Shown: positions 60,275-64,000 of the stretch, piece after piece | How positions within the stretch are numbered: position 1 is the first letter of the stretch | How the letters are laid out: every line of letters begins with the position of its first letter | Assembly: GCA_032871835.1 (NCBI GenBank) | Contig: CM065299.1 | Location: forward strand, 82,899,652-82,963,651 | Length of the DNA stretch: 64,000 nt | Source of the DNA: Dipteronia dyeriana | Lineage: Eukaryota > Streptophyta > Magnoliopsida > Sapindales > Sapindaceae | Reading direction: 5' to 3' | The notes under the pieces: generated by a model | Told to the model about the DNA's origin: nothing | The model's input: the letters and a program-made list of their open reading frames with translations, nothing else | Databases searched by the model: none | Translations under genes and position numbers: made by a program

Positions 60275-62090
60275 AGGTGCGATGTCGATCTGCTTTGTGC
60301 AGATCTTCTTCTTCTTGTTATTTAAGTTGGATCAACTCTTGGGTCTTCTTATTCTTCACCTCGCTTAGATCCACGAATCTCTCATTATTTTTTTTCCTAA
60401 TTTTTTTTTCTTTTTAAAAGATTGGTTCTTTACAGCCGTACTTGAATCAGAAGCACATCAGAAGCACTTGACCTGCTTTGAAGAAGAAGAGACTAGCAAA
60501 GACTTGTTGAAAATATCAGTATCACACTTGGATGCCTGATCTTTCATCCACTGTGTCGTCTCACGAGCATCAAGCTCATATAATTACATGTGCAGACAAA
60601 AACACAATCGGATAATTTATATTAAATCAAAAAACTATAATTTATAATTTATAATTAATGTAATTTTCTTTAAATAAAAAATAATTTTAAATAAAATATT
60701 TAATCGGATTGTTTTTAGGTTTTAACGGGAAATAAAAAATTCGATAATCGTTTGGGATGAATTTTTGATAATTTTTAATTTTTTTCGGTTAACCTACCAG
60801 ACGCGTTTTTAATATTTTTATTTTTAGAATATTGTTTTCCACATATGCTACCAGACGCGTTTTTGGATTTAGAAACTGAAACGAAAAACATTGTTTTCAT
60901 TTTCATTTTTCTTTTCGAAAAACAGTCAATAAAAATACTTACATGACAGTCTCTTACAATTTTGAATATATTCATATGGCCTCTTTTAATTTCTAGCACT
61001 TATTTCAAGTAACCAATACCAATTTAATGATTTATTTTTTAATAACATAAAAAATATTTTTAATAAAAATGCCATTCAAACACAAACACAAATTTCACCT
61101 ATTAAGTTTCACGTTAATTTTTTGTTTAAGTCATGGTTGAGACTTATTTAATATCGTATTCTTTTTATGACATTGTGATCGGTTTTCATTATTTCAATAC
61201 AAATAAAACTCGACTTTTTATTAAAAAAAATTTAAGTTGACAATTTTTTTCTTTAAAAAAAGAAAATAAAAAATTCAACAAAGTGATATTGAGGCTATTC
61301 TTAGTCTATCATTTTTGTGTAATGAATTGAAGATGAATAATGCAACACTTCGTGGCTCCTATCCTAGCTTCCCGATTATCGACAACGTAAATAAGTAACT
61401 TGTTTTATTTAATTTAATATAAATTAAAGTGGGAAATGTTATGACAACGGAATTTTATTTTTGTTTTGGTAGTTTGAAAGGAAAATATGGGATGTGTCAA
61501 TTTGTAACATTACTAAATATTGTAAAGTAAAAATCATGGTGGAAAAGTCTTAGCAATACTTTTCTCTTTAAATAATTTTTCGTTTTAAATTGATTTTGAC
61601 ATTTGACATTTCTTACGTGCCATATGTTTTGTATTATTTAAAAAAAAATAACTACAGAATAAATTAGTATTAATAGTTTTTTTTCTCCCAAAACATCAAT
61701 ATTCTTTAAAAACTCCTCTTCTCCCAAAGCATCAATAAGCTCTTCTTTTCCCGATAATTATTTCCATTTTTGATATTTTCACTTTCTTCTACATGTATTC
61801 ACTTTTAATCTTCCAAAGCTCTTCTTTTCCTAAAACTATTATATGGTTTGTCTTTTCTTGGATATATCCAATAATTATTGTCACTTTTAATCTCTTATCT
61901 TCTTCTTTCTATACCCAATGCAAAATCATATCTCTCCAAATACACAACACAATATTTATTTCTCATTTCTTCTTTTCCCAATACGTATTTCCTTGTAATA
62001 TAACCAAAACTCGCCACCTGTCAACGTGCGAGAAGTTTGACATTAAATTGTGTTCAATTTTTTTAATTATAATATTAATATCCATGAATT
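60275..62090. other. AT-rich flank with a TIR-element relative
   Basis: No gene recognised. 60795-60930 holds two TACCAGACGCGTTTTT motifs and GAAACGAAAAACATTGTTTTC, matching the right end of the element at 29446-30313. The pyrimidine-rich 60175-60430 looks like LTR flank. The 61793-62098 reading is a Phe/Ile-rich chance ORF. Confidence 0.5.
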
Positions 62091-62626
62091 GTTTCTGATT
62101 AAATTTTGTTTATTATTATTATTATTATTATTCATTAAAAATAATTGATCCATGAAATGTTCGCATAATTACTCTTTTAAATTACTTCAACTTGACTAAA
62201 GTCATGAGAAGTGAGAAAAACATGAAACAAAAACTAAAATTAAGAGATTGTGTATATATTTGTGTCTATTAATAAGGGATTGTATGTATATTTCAATATG
62301 TTTTCCTATATAAAGAATAACAATCGTTAAAAAATAATATAAAGATTAAATTTTGTTTATTATTATCATTATTTTTCATAAAAAATTGATTCGAAACAAT
62401 TTCGTTAATTATTAATATTAATATCCATGAATTGTTTCTATAATTACTCCTTTAAATTACTTCAACATGAATAAAGTCATTGGAAGTGAGAAAGATATGA
62501 AAATTTATATTTTTACCTATTACCAATTGATTGTATGTATATTCCAATATCTGTGTCTACATAGAGAATAGCAATAGTCGTGAGAAGTGAGAAAAACTTG
62601 AAATAGAAACCAAAATTAAGAGATTG

Positions 62627-62686
<60 letters not shown>
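62627..62686. repeat. (TA)n(TG)n compound microsatellite
   Basis: A TA run to 62646 followed by about 20 TG units. Confidence 0.9.
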
Positions 62687-62687
<1 letters not shown>

Positions 62688-63064
62688 CTATTAATAAGGG
62701 ATTGTATGCATATTTCAATATTTGTCTCTATATAGAGAAAAACAATCGTTAAAAAAATAATATAAACATTAAATTTTGTTTATTATTATCATTATTTTAA
62801 AAAAAAATTGATTCATATCAATTTTGTTAACTATTAATATTAATATCCATGAATTGTTTCTATAATTACTCATTTAAATTACTTCAACATAATTAAAGTT
62901 ATGGGAAGTGAGAAAGATATGAAACAGAAACAAAAAATAAGATATTGTATGTATATTTTTACCTATTAACAAGAGATTGTATGTATATTTCAATATCTGT
63001 GTCTACATAGAGAATAACAAAAGTCACGAGAAGTGAGAAAGACTTGAACATTAACCAAAATTAA

Positions 63065-63802
63065 GGGGTCGTTTGTTTTTTTCACTTAAAACTTAATGGA
63101 TTTGAATCATAATTATTAAGTTGTTTTGTTTGTTTTTCTAAGTGGTCAAACAACTTAAAAATTCTAAAAAACAACTTAAAATAAAAAGTAAAAAATCATG
63201 ACTTTTCACTTAATTACAAATCACTGAATTACTTTAAATACAATCAAAAATCTTTTCTTCCGATACCATCCCCCATATATAACATGTTTCCAATTTCATT
63301 ATAAATCTTTAATTTTAATATTTTCTTATTTTAAATAGCTTTAAAAATAAAAAAGAACCCTAATAACTTCTCATATTGGTGTTTTATATCAAAACTTTTA
63401 TTTTGATATTAGGGTGATGTGTGTGTGTGTGTGTGTGTATTATAGTGTTTTGTCTGAGCTTTACTGCTAGCCCTTTCATTTTTTGAAAGAAAAAAATATA
63501 TTTTCTTTTCTTAGTAAAAATGAAGTTTATTTGTAATCGAAGAAGAAGATCATGATCATATGTGTTCATATATAATTATTGTTTTTGGATAGTTTTTCTT
63601 TTACATTATAGATATAATTGTTAAACATATGTATAAATGTAAAATCACTTATTTTTAGACAATTTTATTTTTAAAAAATAAATACGTTCATAATACATTC
63701 AGATGTGAGAAAAAACAAACAAACATGTCATTCAGGTTCAGATTTTAGTATTTAGAAAACTTCAGGACTATTCAGCCTTTAGACAAAAAAACAAACGACC
63801 CC
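63065..63802. mobile_element. PIF/Tourist-like MITE, TSD TAA
   Basis: GGGGTCGTTTGTTTTTTT at 63065 and its near-exact reverse complement ending 63802 bound a 738-bp element, flanked by TAA on both sides (63062-63064, 63803-63805). Joining the flanks gives AAAATTAAGAGATT, which occurs uninterrupted at 62239 and 62613 in sister repeat units: an empty site. No transposase. Confidence 0.8.
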
Positions 63803-64000
63803 TAAGAGATTATATGTATATTTGTGTTTATTAATAAGGAATTATAAGTATATTTCAATATTTGTCCCTATATAGAGAATAACAATCGTTAAAAAAATAA
63901 TATAAACACTAAATTTTGTTTATTATTATCATTATTTTTCATAAAAAAAATTGATTCCTATCAATTTTGTTAATTATTAATATTTGTTGACGTTGATTTC

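Larger units (their letters stand above)
62091..64000. repeat. Degenerate long direct repeats (hundreds of bp)
   Basis: AAATTTTGTTTATTATTAT recurs at about 62101, 62347, 62770 and 63911. Each is followed by TTAATATTAATATCCATGAATTG-type and GGGATTGTATGTATATTTCAATAT-type text in the same order. The array continues past the window. It carries (TA)n/(TG)n at 62627-62686 and is interrupted by a MITE. Confidence 0.7.

Noticed and set aside
61793..62098. 101-aa hydrophobic plus-strand ORF
   Set aside because: Low-complexity AT-rich reading without start context or homology.

Overview
This is a eudicot-type plant nuclear window, AT-rich and made almost entirely of transposable elements. The evidence is plant-type Ty1/copia and Ty3/gypsy polyproteins, initiator-tRNA-Met primer-binding sites, plant MULE, PIF/Harbinger and MITE elements, and an endogenous caulimovirid. 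I see no intact host gene, no tRNA or rRNA gene and no CRISPR. Every long coding region is a decayed element ORF.

Layout. 1-4602: minus-strand Tat-like Gypsy element with gag and an antisense spliced ORF (aORF) but no pol. 4603-7788: leader, primer site and long LTR of a copia element. 7789-12900: minus-strand copia pol ('copia2'), split by a 1.6-kb solo-LTR-like insert at 8190-9789. 13031-14665: Tat-like solo LTR. 14760-15300: PIF/Harbinger ORF1 relic. 16285-17591: non-autonomous MULE with a 9-bp TSD. 19155-27871: plus-strand copia ('copia3') with both LTRs and an extra repeat-bearing ORF upstream of gag. 29446-30313: TIR element. 30314-60274: a plus-strand chromodomain Gypsy ('gypsy1') in pieces. 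Its gag is split by a minus-strand Gypsy ('gypsy2', 30761-37377, perfect TSD GGAAT) and by a minus-strand SIRE-like gag-only element (37418-47797). Its RNase H region is split by a copia LTR (48268-58321), which itself holds an ~8.1-kb endogenous pararetrovirus (48776-56864). 60275-64000: AT-rich flank with degenerate long repeats and a PIF/Tourist-type MITE with a TAA TSD.

How the parts relate. The order of nesting is readable: gypsy1 received gypsy2, a SIRE-like element and a copia. The copia LTR received the virus. One later deletion can account for the loss of gypsy1 gag-PR-RT, most of that copia and the end of the SIRE-like LTR at 47797/47798. The most unusual content is (i) a circularly permuted, near-unit-length caulimovirid copy in an AT-repeat of an LTR; (ii) two unrelated pol-less LTR elements that each kept gag plus an accessory ORF resembling a 'putative plant transposon' domain; and (iii) a 304-codon acidic repeat protein ORF carried by copia3. 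All lineage names come from motif recognition by eye; no database search was possible.
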